Source: CAVWTN01 sp963757945
GTDB taxonomy: Bacteria > Vulcanimicrobiota > Vulcanimicrobiia > Vulcanimicrobiales > Vulcanimicrobiaceae
Reading direction: 5' to 3'
NCBI GenBank assembly: GCA_963757945.1
Contig: CAVWTN010000001.1
Span: 62,001 to 126,000, forward strand
DNA length: 64,000 bases
Shown: positions 1 to 8,721 of the stretch, one piece after another
How positions within the stretch are numbered: the stretch's first letter is position 1
How the letters are laid out: every line of letters begins with the position of its first letter
Notes under the pieces: generated by a model
Told to the model about the DNA's origin: nothing
Seen by the model: only the letters and a program-made list of their open reading frames with translations
Databases searched by the model: none
Translations under genes and position numbers: made by a program

Positions 1-1373
1 ATCACGGCCGCGTTCTCGGCGACCATCGCGTTGAGCTGCATAAGGGCCCCCGCGTGATTGCCGGGTCCCGTCAACATGGCCGCTACCGCCGGATTCGCTT
101 TCGTGACGGTGCCCGCGAGCAGCGTGTGGACGGTCGCCTCACGACGTTCTTGGATCACCTGGAGGATCGCGATGCCCAGGCTCCCGCCGAGCTGACGAAC
201 CAGCGTCGAGATTCCGGTCGCGCTCGCGAGCCCCGCGCGGTTGATCCCGGAGAGCGTCGCCGTGGTCAGCGGCACGAACAGGAAACCGAGCGCGAAGCCC
301 TGCACCGCCCGCGGCCAGAAGACGTCCCAGTAGCCGGCGTATTGATTGAGATCGCCCATCCACCAGGCGGAGAACGCGAAGATCGCGAGGCCGCTCGCGA
401 TCACGTAGCGCGGGTCGGTCAACGCGGAGGCGCGGGCGGCCAGCGGCATGCTGATCGCCGTGGCGATCGCTCCCGGGAGCAGCGCGAGGCCGGTTTGCCA
501 GGCATCGAAGCCTAGGACGCGCTGGAAGAAGAGCGGGAGCGTCAGGTTCAGCCCGAACAGGCCGAAGCCGCTGATCACGCCGATCAGGTTGCCGGCGGCA
601 AACGAGCGCTCCTTGAACAAGCGCAGATCGACGAACGGGTGCCGGTCGTGCACTTCGCGCCAGATGAAGAAGCCCAGCGTGAAGAGCCCCAGCACGAGCA
701 GCAGCGTGATCGTCGAAGAATCGAACCAGTCGTCGTGCTGGCCGCGTTCCAGCACGTACTGCAGCGAGGCCACGCCGACGGTCATCGCCCCCAGGCCCAG
801 CCAATCGATCCCGACCTCCGGTTTCTTGATGTACGAGGGGTCGCGGATGTAGGCCAGCGTCATGATGAACGCGACGATGCCGATCGGAATGTTGATCGCG
901 AAAATCAGCGGCCAGCTGTAGTTGTCGACGATGTAGCCGCCGAGCGTCGGCCCCAGCGCCGGCCCGACCATCGCGCCGATGCCGAACAGGGCCATCGCCT
1001 GTCCGCGCTTGTTGACCGGGAACGACTCGAACAGGATCGCCTGCGCGGTCGGCTGCAGGGCGCCGCCCCCTAGCCCCTGGATGACGCGGAAGATCACGAG
1101 GGCCGTCACGCTCGTCGCGAGCGAACAGAAGAGCGAGGCGATCGTGAAGATGGCCAGGCACGCGGCGTAATACGTCCGGCGGCCCAGCATGGCGGTCAGC
1201 CAGCCGTTGAGCGGCATCACGACGACGTTGGCGATGATGTATCCCGTCGCGACCCAGGTGATCTCGTCGGTCGTCGCGCCGAGCGTCCCCGACATCTCGT
1301 TGAGCGCGACGTTGACGATCGTCGCATCGATGATCGCCATGATCAGCCCGAGCATCACGGTCACCACGATCAT
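1..1373 (-). CDS. MFS drug exporter, DHA2 (EmrB/QacA) type, 3' end beyond window
   Basis: Proton-driven inner-membrane exporter of the 14-helix DHA2 family. The frame is open from the ATG at 1373 to the window edge (about 457 residues, against roughly 510-530 for the family), so only the C-terminus is missing. The first helix carries the DHA2 motif DATIVNVAL (from residue 16). Motif A follows as GWLTAMLGRR, and helix 5 carries the antiporter motif GPALGPTLGG. No ATG, GTG or TTG lies further upstream in frame, so translation appears to begin directly at helix 1; GGGAG sits 12 bases before it. A TetR gene is divergent on the other side, the usual repressor-pump layout. An EmrA adaptor and a TolC channel at 12.4-15.8 kb could complete a tripartite pump with it, which is inference. 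Confidence 0.9.
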   Translation of the reverse strand, partial: MIVVTVMLGLIMAIIDATIVNVALNEMSGTLGATTDEITWVATGYIIANVVVMPLNGWLTAMLGRRTYYAACLAIFTIASLFCSLATSVTALVIFRVIQGLGGGALQPTAQAILFESFPVNKRGQAMALFGIGAMVGPALGPTLGGYIVDNYSWPLIFAINIPIGIVAFIMTLAYIRDPSYIKKPEVGIDWLGLGAMTVGVASLQYVLERGQHDDWFDSSTITLLLVLGLFTLGFFIWREVHDRHPFVDLRLFKERSFAAGNLIGVISGFGLFGLNLTLPLFFQRVLGFDAWQTGLALLPGAIATAISMPLAARASALTDPRYVIASGLAIFAFSAWWMGDLNQYAGYWDVFWPRAVQGFALGFLFVPLTTATLSGINRAGLASATGISTLVRQLGGSLGIAILQVIQERREATVHTLLAGTVTKANPAVAAMLTGPGNHAGALMQLNAMVAENAAV

Positions 1374-1490
1374 GGCGAGCGGCGGCTCCCGGCGGACGGC
1401 CGTTATGCCAGGGCCGGCGCCGGCGGGGCTGACTGCGATGGTTGCGATGACGAAATCCTCTAGTTGCGTCCAGCGCGGTGGTACGCTAGA

Positions 1491-1511
1491 ATGACGAAAC
1501 CGTCCATTATA
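1491..1511 (-). promoter_or_regulatory. Candidate -10 box and operator of the exporter gene
   Basis: Reading the minus strand, a perfect TATAAT lies at 1511-1506. It is followed by the inverted repeat GACG-GTTT-CGTC at 1504-1493, between this box and the exporter start. That is where a TetR-type repressor would bind. No good -35 box is visible 16-18 bases upstream, so the promoter call is tentative. Confidence 0.35.
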
Positions 1512-1567
1512 CCCTTCGCCGGAGGTTTCCCTTCTCGAGACCGCGGCGGAGTTCGGGGGATCGTGCG

Positions 1568-2329
1568 GTGTCGCGTGAGGTTGTGAAACAGGTCGGCGGG
1601 CGCGCCTATCGGTATCGCGTCGAGAGCTATCGCGACGCGGAATCGGGGAGATCGCGCGCCCGCTGGACGTACCTCGGGAAGGTCGATTCGGGCGACGCCG
1701 CCGCGACGATCCCGCCGGTCGCGGCACGGCGACCCGATGCGACGCGCGGGCGTCTGATCGCGGCACTCGCCGCCTTGCTCGAGCAGCGGCCCTACGGTGA
1801 AATCACGGCGAGCTCGATCGCGACGGCGGCCGAATGTGCCCATGGGACCTTCTACCGCCATTTCAAGGACAAGCGCGCGGCGCTCGATGCGCTGCTGGAC
1901 GACGTCCGTGCGCGGGCCGCACGCGAGCGGCCGAGCTTCGAAGGAGACGTCGGGTCGCTGGACGTCGAGCGTGCTCGCGTCGCTGCCTGGGCCGCCGCCA
2001 TGATTCGCCTGCCGCTCGAGCGGCCGGGGTTGTTTCGGACGTTTCTTTCCCGCTGCGCGCAGGAGCCGGAGCTTGCGCGGGGGCGCGCCGAGGCCCGCGA
2101 CGCATCGGTCGAGGTCCTCCGAGCCTATCTCGGGCGCCTGGCGCAGGCGGGGTATTGCGAGCTCGATGCGCCCGAAGAATTGGCACGGGCCATCTACGCG
2201 ACGCTCGACGGGGTCCGTCTGCGCGCGGTCTTCGATCGCGCCGGGTTTGACGAGGCCGGCGTTGCCGGGATCGCGGCCCTGATCGATCGGGCAATCTTCT
2301 CGCTGCCCGCCGCCCGCCGCAGGCCGTGA
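1568..2329 (+). CDS. TetR/AcrR-family transcriptional regulator with N-terminal extension
   Basis: Probable repressor of the divergent DHA2 exporter. The TetR helix-turn-helix spans about residues 58-105 (TRGRLIAALAALL then ITASSIATAAECAHGTFYRHF, a typical TFYRHF recognition helix), followed by an all-helical ligand domain. Length is 253 aa, longer than the usual 190-210. The extra is an N-terminal segment of about 55 residues (YRYRVESYRDAESGRSRARW then TYLGK) that resembles the short N-terminal module of IS1634-type transposases and related proteins. The GTG start is the first in frame after a purine-rich stretch. The ligand is unknown. Confidence 0.88.
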   Translation: MSREVVKQVGGRAYRYRVESYRDAESGRSRARWTYLGKVDSGDAAATIPPVAARRPDATRGRLIAALAALLEQRPYGEITASSIATAAECAHGTFYRHFKDKRAALDALLDDVRARAARERPSFEGDVGSLDVERARVAAWAAAMIRLPLERPGLFRTFLSRCAQEPELARGRAEARDASVEVLRAYLGRLAQAGYCELDAPEELARAIYATLDGVRLRAVFDRAGFDEAGVAGIAALIDRAIFSLPAARRRP

Positions 2330-2343
2330 CCCCTGGGGCGCCG

Positions 2344-2401
2344 CCCCCGTCAGCCTGAGCTTATCGAAGGACGCCCTTCGACAAGCTCAGGCTAACGGGG
2401 G
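2344..2401. repeat. Long palindromic intergenic repeat (CCTTCGACAAGCTCAGG type)
   Basis: Two 27-base arms (2344-2370 and 2375-2401) pair with only two mismatches around a 4-base loop. The core is CCTTCGACAAGCTCAGG and its complement. It lies between the convergent tetR and binding-protein genes, where such a hairpin could end transcription from both sides. The same core is the insertion site of the IS element at 20.5 kb, so this is an unoccupied copy of that target. Confidence 0.85.
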
Positions 2402-2407
2402 ACGGGG

Positions 2408-3766
2408 CTACTTCAGGCTGAGGGCCGTGTAATCGGCGCGGGCGCCGATCTTCTGACCCGAGATGATCGACTCGGCTTTCGCGCTGTCCGGGTTCGCGCA
2501 CGTCTCCGCCGCGAAATCGCCGCCGACGCTCGAGGCGATCGTGAAGTACTCGTCGGCGCTGCGCCGCTTCGACTTCGCGACGATCTCGCCCGCATACGTC
2601 TGCTGGACGGCCTGGTGGTCGCATTTGCGCCAGTAGTTGGGCTGCTTCTTGGCAGCGTCGTACTTATGCCCTTCGAAGGCGACGACGAGCTTCTCGGCGT
2701 CCGTGGAGCCTGCGGCGTTCAGACGGTCGATCAGTTGCTCGCCCGCGATGTAGCCCAGGTACTGGCGCCAGTTCGGCGGGAAGCCCTTGGCGCGCGCTTT
2801 GAGCTTGCTGTAGACTTCGGCCGTCCGCGCGCCGCCGGCCTCCGGCCCCCAGACATAGCCCCAGAGCGATCCGACGATGTCGTCGACGGGCATGCCGACG
2901 GCAACCTCGTTCCCGCAGAGGATGCCCCCGAAGGTCATCCGCTTGGCCAGGCCCAGCTCCACGGCGGCCTTCGTCGCATTCTGGGCGTCGGGACCGTAGT
3001 TGCAGAACACGAGCACGTTTGCGTCCGTGTTCCGCGCTTTCGTCATGTACGACGAGTAGTCGGTCTGCCCGAGCGGATGCAGGTCGATGCCCGCTTCAGT
3101 GCCGCCGTTCGCGTACAGGATCTTCTTGAAGCGCGCGTAGGCGTCGGTGCCGAACGCATAGTCGGCGACGATGAAATACCATTTCTTGCCCTTTTTGAGC
3201 AGGGCGGGCCCGACCGCGTTCGCGAGCATCGCGTTCGAACACGTCGCGCGGAACGTCACGCGATTCGCCTTGGGGCCGGTGATGTTCGTGTCGTGCGTGC
3301 CGATCGCCAGGAAGAACACGCCGGCGTCTTCGGCGATCGCCGAGACGGCGAGGCCCACGCCCGACGAGAGGCAGCCGGTCAGGACGTCGACTTTTTCCTG
3401 CGAGATCAGGCGTTTGGCCTCGTTCGAGCCGATGGCGGGCTTGTTCGAGTCATCCCCGCGCACGATCTCGAATTGGATGCGCGAGTTCCGCTTGTTCGCT
3501 TCCTCGACCGCGAGCTCCAGACCCGATTGCTGGGATTCCGACGCAGCCGCGTACACGCCGGAGAATCCGTCGATGTGCCCGATCTTGACGGTCACGGGCC
3601 CGGACGCCGCGATCACGTCGCGCAACGGCGGCAAAGGGCGGGCGTCCGCGCTGCGGACCTCAAGCAACGGGAAGCCTAACGAAGCGGCGCCCGCAATGCC
3701 CAGGGCACCGGTGCGACGAAGGAACTCAGTGCGCGACGGCTGGTCGCGCCGGGTCTCATCGGACAT
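2408..3766 (-). CDS. ABC-transporter substrate-binding protein, LivJ/Leu-Ile-Val type
   Basis: Secreted solute-binding protein of the type I periplasmic-binding fold used for branched-chain amino acids, amides or urea. From the ATG at 3766 (AGGAG about 9 bases upstream) the protein is 452 aa. It begins with a Tat-like signal, SRTEFLRRTGALGIAG (residues 11-26), although the twin arginine is imperfect (R-T). The mature part starts VKIGHIDGFSGVYAAASES, the usual first strand and ligand loop. No permease or ATPase genes adjoin it; the liv operon 2 kb away has its own binding protein. The divergent neighbour is a WYL regulator. The solute cannot be read from the sequence. Confidence 0.88.
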   Translation of the reverse strand: MSDETRRDQPSRTEFLRRTGALGIAGAASLGFPLLEVRSADARPLPPLRDVIAASGPVTVKIGHIDGFSGVYAAASESQQSGLELAVEEANKRNSRIQFEIVRGDDSNKPAIGSNEAKRLISQEKVDVLTGCLSSGVGLAVSAIAEDAGVFFLAIGTHDTNITGPKANRVTFRATCSNAMLANAVGPALLKKGKKWYFIVADYAFGTDAYARFKKILYANGGTEAGIDLHPLGQTDYSSYMTKARNTDANVLVFCNYGPDAQNATKAAVELGLAKRMTFGGILCGNEVAVGMPVDDIVGSLWGYVWGPEAGGARTAEVYSKLKARAKGFPPNWRQYLGYIAGEQLIDRLNAAGSTDAEKLVVAFEGHKYDAAKKQPNYWRKCDHQAVQQTYAGEIVAKSKRRSADEYFTIASSVGGDFAAETCANPDSAKAESIISGQKIGARADYTALSLK

Positions 3767-3978
3767 GCAGATACTCCTGTCGATTAGGAAAGCAAAATGA
3801 CGCTCGTCGGCAGACGCAACGCGGCGTGGAACGTTGCTTCGCGATGCGAATGCGGTCAACCTCATTTCTTTTCGAAGCTGGTCGAACCTCGTCGCCGCGC
3901 ACGCCTCGTTGAGATTCGAATCGCGTCGACGTGCAGCGTGCTTGCGGGCGTGCGGCGAGAGCGGCGAGCGGGCGCTCG

Positions 3979-4977
3979 ATGAACGCCCAGCCGGACGGTT
4001 CGCGCGTCGTCTTACTCGTACGGCTCATCTGGGCGCTTGACGAAGGGCGCTTCGATTTCGAGGGGCTCAAGGAACGGATCGGCGGAGAGAGCCCGCCGAG
4101 CACGCGGACCTTGCGGCGGTATCTCGCGATCCTCGCCGAGGCGGGATTCCCGTGGTATTACGATCGGGAACGGCGCGTCTATCGCTTCGAGGAGACGTTT
4201 GCGCTGCGCCGGCTCGACCTCTCGCGCGGCGAATTGCAAGGGCTCGAGGCGTTGCGCGGGATCGCGAACGCGCTCGGCGGCAACATCGGGGCCTCGCTGG
4301 ATCGCGTGACCGAGAAGCTCGCACGCGTTGCCGAGCGCCCCTTGGCGAAGCACTCGAACCCGGCCGTCGTGATGCGCGTCTCCGACGCGGCGCTCGACCC
4401 CGAGCGCAGCGCGACCTTCGACCTCTTGCAGCGGGCGCAACGCGAGCACCAGAGCGTGCGCTTCGGCTACGTCGATAAGGCCGGCAAACGCTCGCGCCGG
4501 CACGCGGATCCGTACGGCTTCGTCATCTCGCAGGGGCGCGTCTACGCGATCGCCTTCGATCGAGGGCGCGGCGCGCTGCGCGTTTTCGCGCTCGACGGCA
4601 TCGACGATGCCCAGATCGCTCCGCAGCGGTTCGTGTTGCCCGAGGATTTCGACGTCGCGGCGTTCGCCGGGGGGTCGATCAGCGGCGTCATGTCCGCGGA
4701 GAAGCTCACGCCCGTGACCGTGCGGTTCGCCTCCGTGGTCGCTCGCGCCGCGAAAGCCGACCGCGTGGTGCGGGAGCGCACGATCGTCGACGGGGCCGAC
4801 GGGAGCGTCGACATCACCTACGAGGTCGCCGATCCGCGAGAGTTCGTGCGCTGGACGCTCCGCTGGGGCGCGGAGGCCGAGATCCTGAGGCCCGCCGACG
4901 TGCGCGCCCAGGCGCGGGACGTCGTCGCGAGTTTGGCCGCGCGATACGCCGAAAACGTGACGCCTCACACTACCTAG
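3979..4977 (+). CDS. WYL-domain transcriptional regulator
   Basis: The 332-aa protein has the three-part WYL layout. A winged-helix N-terminus covers about residues 5-60 (LIWALDEGRFDFEGLKERIG, then STRTLRRYLAILAEAGFP). A WYL domain covers about 135-230 (VRFGYVDKAGKRSRRHADPY, then GFVISQGRVYAIAFDRGR). The C-terminal WCX-type region ends near FVRWTLRWGAEAEIL. The motif that names the family is VYAIAFD here rather than W-Y-L. Such proteins sense small ligands or nucleic acid. The start MNAQPDGSR was chosen because the longer upstream frame is low-complexity Arg/Ala and has no HTH homology. The gene diverges from the orphan binding protein across a 212-base gap that probably holds both promoters. 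Confidence 0.85.
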   Translation: MNAQPDGSRVVLLVRLIWALDEGRFDFEGLKERIGGESPPSTRTLRRYLAILAEAGFPWYYDRERRVYRFEETFALRRLDLSRGELQGLEALRGIANALGGNIGASLDRVTEKLARVAERPLAKHSNPAVVMRVSDAALDPERSATFDLLQRAQREHQSVRFGYVDKAGKRSRRHADPYGFVISQGRVYAIAFDRGRGALRVFALDGIDDAQIAPQRFVLPEDFDVAAFAGGSISGVMSAEKLTPVTVRFASVVARAAKADRVVRERTIVDGADGSVDITYEVADPREFVRWTLRWGAEAEILRPADVRAQARDVVASLAARYAENVTPHTT

Positions 4978-5025
4978 GGCGAAGGTCCCATCAAGGAGTG
5001 GGAGTGATTTGACGATTAACTGGGT

Positions 5026-5259
5026 ATGTTCAATGAAATGGTCTTCATGCCGCAGTCGCGCCCCGTCCCCGTCGAACACTGTGCGGTCCCGTTCGATGAT
5101 ATCGAACATCGCGCTCGTTTAGACGCAGACGGATGGCGCTTTGTCGCCGTGACCCGCAACTCGCACGGCGACGGTTTCGAGGCGCACTTCGAGCGTTCGT
5201 CCGGCGGCGAGTCTCTGGCGTTGCTGCTCGACTTGACGGAGCGCTGGATCTCCTGCTGA
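5026..5259 (+). CDS. Small hypothetical protein (77 aa)
   Basis: The short frame encodes a mixed acidic/basic soluble protein with no signal peptide or membrane segment; central residues read ADGWRFVAVTRNSHGDGFEA. GGAG lies about 25 bases before the first ATG; in-frame ATGs at 5038 and 5047 are alternatives. A rho-independent terminator begins 20 bases after the stop, which supports a real transcript here. No family was recognised. Confidence 0.5.
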   Translation: MFNEMVFMPQSRPVPVEHCAVPFDDIEHRARLDADGWRFVAVTRNSHGDGFEAHFERSSGGESLALLLDLTERWISC

Positions 5260-5278
5260 TCGATCGCACGACGCGATG

Positions 5279-5308
5279 AGGGCCCGCGATCTCTCGCGAG
5301 CCCTTTTT
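5279..5308 (+). terminator. Rho-independent terminator
   Basis: An 11-base stem with one mismatch (AGGGCCCGCGA at 5279-5289 and TCGCGAGCCCT at 5294-5304), a TCTC loop and a run of five T make a classical intrinsic terminator. It serves the small gene ending at 5259. Confidence 0.85.
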
Positions 5309-5543
5309 GTCTGCGGTGATGTGCTTTCGTGCGCCACACCCGCGGTCGTCGATCACTCGATTCGCAGGCGCCGGTGCCATCTATCTACATCGCCGGCATC
5401 GCAACTTCATTGCTGAAGTGAATGTAGTCTAACACGCGACTTTTCTCGCTTCAAGCGGCGCGTCGCCCTATTCGCCGCATATCCACAAGAAAATGCAGTT
5501 GTTCGCCGAGCCTCCACCGGCACTCCACAGTTCGGGGCGCGCG

Positions 5544-6266
5544 TCAAGAATCGCCGAGGTAGGCGGCCGTCACTTCGGGCCGTTCGAGCAGTTCGCGACC
5601 GCTCCCCGAGAGTGCGATCGTCCCGCGCTCGAGGACGTACGCGTCGTCGGCGATGGCGAGCGCCTTGCGGGCGTTCTGCTCGACCAGCAGGATCGTCGTC
5701 CCGCGCGTGCGTTCCTCGCGGATGATCTCGAAGATCCGGTCGACGAGCTTGGGCGCGAGGCCCATCGAGGGCTCGTCCAGCAGCAAGACGGCCGGTTTCA
5801 TCACGAGCGCGCGCGCGATCGCGAGCATTTGCTGCTCGCCCCCGGAGAGCGAACTGGCCGCCAATTCGCGCCGCTCGGCGAGAATCGGGAAGCGCGCGTA
5901 CATTTCCGCGATGCCCTTCGCGCCGTCTTTCGCGCCGACGCGATCGGCTGCGACGCGCAGGTTCTCCTCGACGCTCATCGTCGCGAGCATCCGGCGTCCT
6001 TCGGGCACGTGGATCATGCCCGCGCGGACGACGTCGTGCGAAGCGGCGCGCGTCAGGTCCCGGCCGGCGAGGGTGATGCGGCCCGAGCGAATCGGAAGAA
6101 TGCGCGAGAGCGCGAGCAGCAACGTCGTCTTGCCCGCGCCGTTCGCGCCCACGATCGCGCACAGCGAGTTCTCGCGAAGGCGCAACGAGATGCCGTGCAG
6201 CACTTCGATGCGCCCGTAGCCGACGTGAAGATCGTCGACTTCCAGGATCGGCGCGCCGCCGCTCAC
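5544..6266 (-). CDS. livF: Branched-chain amino-acid-type ABC transporter ATPase LivF
   Basis: Cytoplasmic ATPase driving uptake through LivH/LivM. The 240-aa protein shows Walker A GANGAGKT (residues 40-47), the signature LSGGEQQ (139-145), Walker B with D163-E164, and the switch histidine region replaced by LLVEQN, as is usual for LivF. It is the last gene of the operon read on the minus strand and overlaps livG by four bases. The adjoining livG and livHM genes make the LivF assignment secure; the transported solute is not evident. Confidence 0.93.
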   Translation of the reverse strand: MSGGAPILEVDDLHVGYGRIEVLHGISLRLRENSLCAIVGANGAGKTTLLLALSRILPIRSGRITLAGRDLTRAASHDVVRAGMIHVPEGRRMLATMSVEENLRVAADRVGAKDGAKGIAEMYARFPILAERRELAASSLSGGEQQMLAIARALVMKPAVLLLDEPSMGLAPKLVDRIFEIIREERTRGTTILLVEQNARKALAIADDAYVLERGTIALSGSGRELLERPEVTAAYLGDS

Positions 6267-7003
6267 GAGGCCGTCGCTCCGCTGCCGAGGTAGGCCTCGA
6301 TGACGGCGGGATTGCGCGCGATCTCCGCCGGCAGCCCCGTCGCGATCGCGCGCCCGAAGTTCAGCACGACGATCCGGTCGCAGACCGCGGAGACGAGCGG
6401 CATGTCGTGCTCGACCAGCAAGACTCCGATGCCGCGCTGGGCCAGACCTCGAATCAAGGCGCGCAGCGACTGCGTTTCGCGCGGGTTCATGCCCGCTGCC
6501 GGCTCGTCGAGCAAGACGATCTTGGGCTTCGCGGCGAGCGCGCGCGCGATCTCGAGACGCCGCTGTTCGCCGTAGGGGAGCGTGCCGGCGGGGCGCGCGA
6601 GGTCGCTCTCTCCGAACGAGACCGCCGCGAGCAATTCTCGCGCTGCGGCGAGGTCGAGCTGCGCGCGCTGCGCGAACGCGCCGGCGCGCAGGTTCTCCAA
6701 GATCGAGAGCGCGCCAAAGAGCCGGATGTTCTGATACGTGCGGGAGATGCCGGCCCGCGCGACGCGATGCGGCGCGAGCCGCTCGAGCGCGACGCCGCCC
6801 AGCCGCACCGAGCCCGAACTGGGACGCACGATCCCGGTGATCGCGTTGATCAGCGTCGTCTTGCCCGCCCCGTTCGGGCCGATCAAGCCGAGCACGGCGC
6901 CGGGCTCGATCGCAAGCGACACGCCGTCGAGCGCGCGCACGCCGCCGAAGGCGACGCTGACACGATCGAGTTCGAGTTTCCCGCTCACGAGCGGCGCTGC
7001 CAC
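6263..7003 (-). CDS. livG: Branched-chain amino-acid-type ABC transporter ATPase LivG
   Basis: Second ATPase of the importer, 246 aa. Walker A is GPNGAGKT (42-49). The family's non-standard signature LPYGEQRRLEIARAL follows at about 142-156 and the Walker B acidic pair at 166-167. The LLVEHDM switch region is intact, and the C-terminal NPAVIEAYLG tail is typical of LivG. It overlaps livM by 19 bases and livF by 4, so the genes are translationally coupled. Confidence 0.93.
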   Translation of the reverse strand: MAAPLVSGKLELDRVSVAFGGVRALDGVSLAIEPGAVLGLIGPNGAGKTTLINAITGIVRPSSGSVRLGGVALERLAPHRVARAGISRTYQNIRLFGALSILENLRAGAFAQRAQLDLAAARELLAAVSFGESDLARPAGTLPYGEQRRLEIARALAAKPKIVLLDEPAAGMNPRETQSLRALIRGLAQRGIGVLLVEHDMPLVSAVCDRIVVLNFGRAIATGLPAEIARNPAVIEAYLGSGATAS

Positions 7004-7821
7004 AGCCCGGCGATCCCCGCCGGGGCGAAGATGATGATCGCGAGCAGGATCAGGCCCGTCGTGACCTCGCGATAGTCGTGCAAGAAGCGGATCGATTCCG
7101 GCAGGATCGTCATCGCGAGCGCGCCGAGCACGGCACCCGCCGAACTCGTGACGCCGCCGATCACGCAGGCGACCAGAATCTGCTCCATGCGCCCGAAGCC
7201 GAAATCGCCCGGCGTGATGAAGAAGTTCGCGTGCGCGTAGAGCACCCCAGCGATCCCCGCGATCGTGGCGCCGATGACGAGCGCGAGCATGCGAACCTGC
7301 GCCGTATCGATGCCGACCCCGCGTGCGGCGTTCTCATCCTCGCGCGTTGCCGCGAGCGCGAGTGCGAACTTGCCGGAGCCGAAGCCGAACGCGGCGACGA
7401 CGAGTGCGGCGCAGGCGAGCGCACCGTAAATCGAAAGCGTGTTCGCGTCATTGGGAATGTTCGAGAAGCCTTCCGCGCCGCCGGTGACCTTGAGGTTGAT
7501 TTCGATCACCCGCGCGATCTCGCCGAACGCGATCGTCGCGATGGCGAGGAACACGCCGCGCAGGCGCCCGATCGGCAGCGCGAGCAGGAACGCCGCAAGC
7601 GCCGAGGCGGCCGCGCCGGCGAGCACGGCGAGCGGGAGCGGCCAGTTGTTCTGCACCGCGCCGATCGCGCCGACGTAGGCCCCGATCCCCATGAAGGCGG
7701 CTTGCGCGAGCGCGAGCTGGCCCGCCCTCAGCGAGATCGAGAGCGAGAGCGCGAGCAGCGCGTTGATGCCGATCTGATCGATCAGCTTGGAATGCGCGGC
7801 GTAGAACGCGACGAGCGACAT
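6985..7821 (-). CDS. livM: Branched-chain amino-acid-type ABC transporter permease LivM
   Basis: Integral-membrane permease of 278 aa with about eight hydrophobic segments. It begins with NALLALSLSISLRAGQLALA, the LivM N-terminal signature, and keeps the GQL/AQAAFMGIGAY motif and the cytoplasmic coupling loop ATREDENAARGVGID. It lies between livG (overlapping) and livH (3 bases apart). LivM and LivH together form the channel. Confidence 0.93.
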   Translation of the reverse strand: MSLVAFYAAHSKLIDQIGINALLALSLSISLRAGQLALAQAAFMGIGAYVGAIGAVQNNWPLPLAVLAGAAASALAAFLLALPIGRLRGVFLAIATIAFGEIARVIEINLKVTGGAEGFSNIPNDANTLSIYGALACAALVVAAFGFGSGKFALALAATREDENAARGVGIDTAQVRMLALVIGATIAGIAGVLYAHANFFITPGDFGFGRMEQILVACVIGGVTSSAGAVLGALAMTILPESIRFLHDYREVTTGLILLAIIIFAPAGIAGLWQRRS

Positions 7822-7824
7822 CGG

Positions 7825-8703
7825 CTAGGCTGCGCGCAGCGCGCGCTTGCCGAGCAAACCGGACGGTCGTAACACGAGGATCAGAAACATGACGGCGAAG
7901 GCCGCCGCGTCGCGATAGCTCGACGAGACGAACTGCACCGTCAGCGTCTCGACGATCCCCAAGAGAAGGGCCCCGATGACGGCGCCGGGGACGCTGCCCA
8001 TGCCGCCGAGGATGATGATCGCCAGGCCCTTGAGTTCGATGCGCGAGCCCATGTCGACGCTGACGCTATTGTATTGCAAGCCGATCAGGATGCCGGCAGC
8101 GCCGCCGAGCGCCGAGGCGATGAAGAACGTCAACGCGATCGTGCGGTCGAGATCGATACCCAGCAGCGCGGCTGCGACCCGGTCGTCCGCGACGGCGCGA
8201 ATGTTCCGCCCGAGCGGGGTCGAGCTCATGACGTAGGTGAGCCCCGTCATCATCGCGCCCGCGATCGCGACGATCAGCACGTCGAGCCCGCCGAACGAAA
8301 GCGGGCCGAGGTGAAACTGGGCGTCGCCGAAGGGGACGCTGGGAAAGCGATGCTCGTCGGGGCCCCAGATCCCGCGAGCGATCCCCTGGATCACGATCGC
8401 GACGCCGATCGAGGAGATCAGCGGCGCGAGCGTTCCGGCGTTGCGGCGCCGCAACGGCGCGAACGCGACGCGGTCCAGCGCGATGCCGAGCAAGCCCGCG
8501 AAGATGACCGCAACCAGGAATGCGATGGCGAGCGGCAGGCCCGCGCCGACGAGCGCGAGCGTGACGAACGCCGCCGCCATGAAGATCGCGGCGTGCGCGA
8601 GATTGAGGATGTCGAGCACGCCGAAGACCAGCGTGTAGCCGATCGCAAAGAGTGCGTAAACGGCGCCGATGAAGACGCCGTTTGCGACCTGTTGGATCAG
8701 CAC
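7825..8703 (-). CDS. livH: Branched-chain amino-acid-type ABC transporter permease LivH
   Basis: This 292-aa inner-membrane permease has multiple hydrophobic helices. It opens with LIQQVANGVFIGAVYALFAI and continues GYTLVFGVLDILNLAHAA, both characteristic of LivH. The coupling helix region reads TPLGRNIRAVADDRVAAALLGI. It follows the binding-protein gene by 18 bases and precedes livM by 3, in the standard J-H-M-G-F order. Confidence 0.93.
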   Translation of the reverse strand: MLIQQVANGVFIGAVYALFAIGYTLVFGVLDILNLAHAAIFMAAAFVTLALVGAGLPLAIAFLVAVIFAGLLGIALDRVAFAPLRRRNAGTLAPLISSIGVAIVIQGIARGIWGPDEHRFPSVPFGDAQFHLGPLSFGGLDVLIVAIAGAMMTGLTYVMSSTPLGRNIRAVADDRVAAALLGIDLDRTIALTFFIASALGGAAGILIGLQYNSVSVDMGSRIELKGLAIIILGGMGSVPGAVIGALLLGIVETLTVQFVSSSYRDAAAFAVMFLILVLRPSGLLGKRALRAA

Positions 8704-8721
8704 CCGCGAGGGTTCCGCGCG

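Noticed and set aside
139..1161. 340-residue minus-strand frame
   Set aside because: It is a shifted reading of the DHA2 exporter; the exporter frame carries all MFS motifs.
5310..5543. Possible gene or RNA in the 234-base gap after the terminator
   Set aside because: No frame with a start signal, no tRNA-like fold and no repeat was found; it appears to be plain intergenic sequence.
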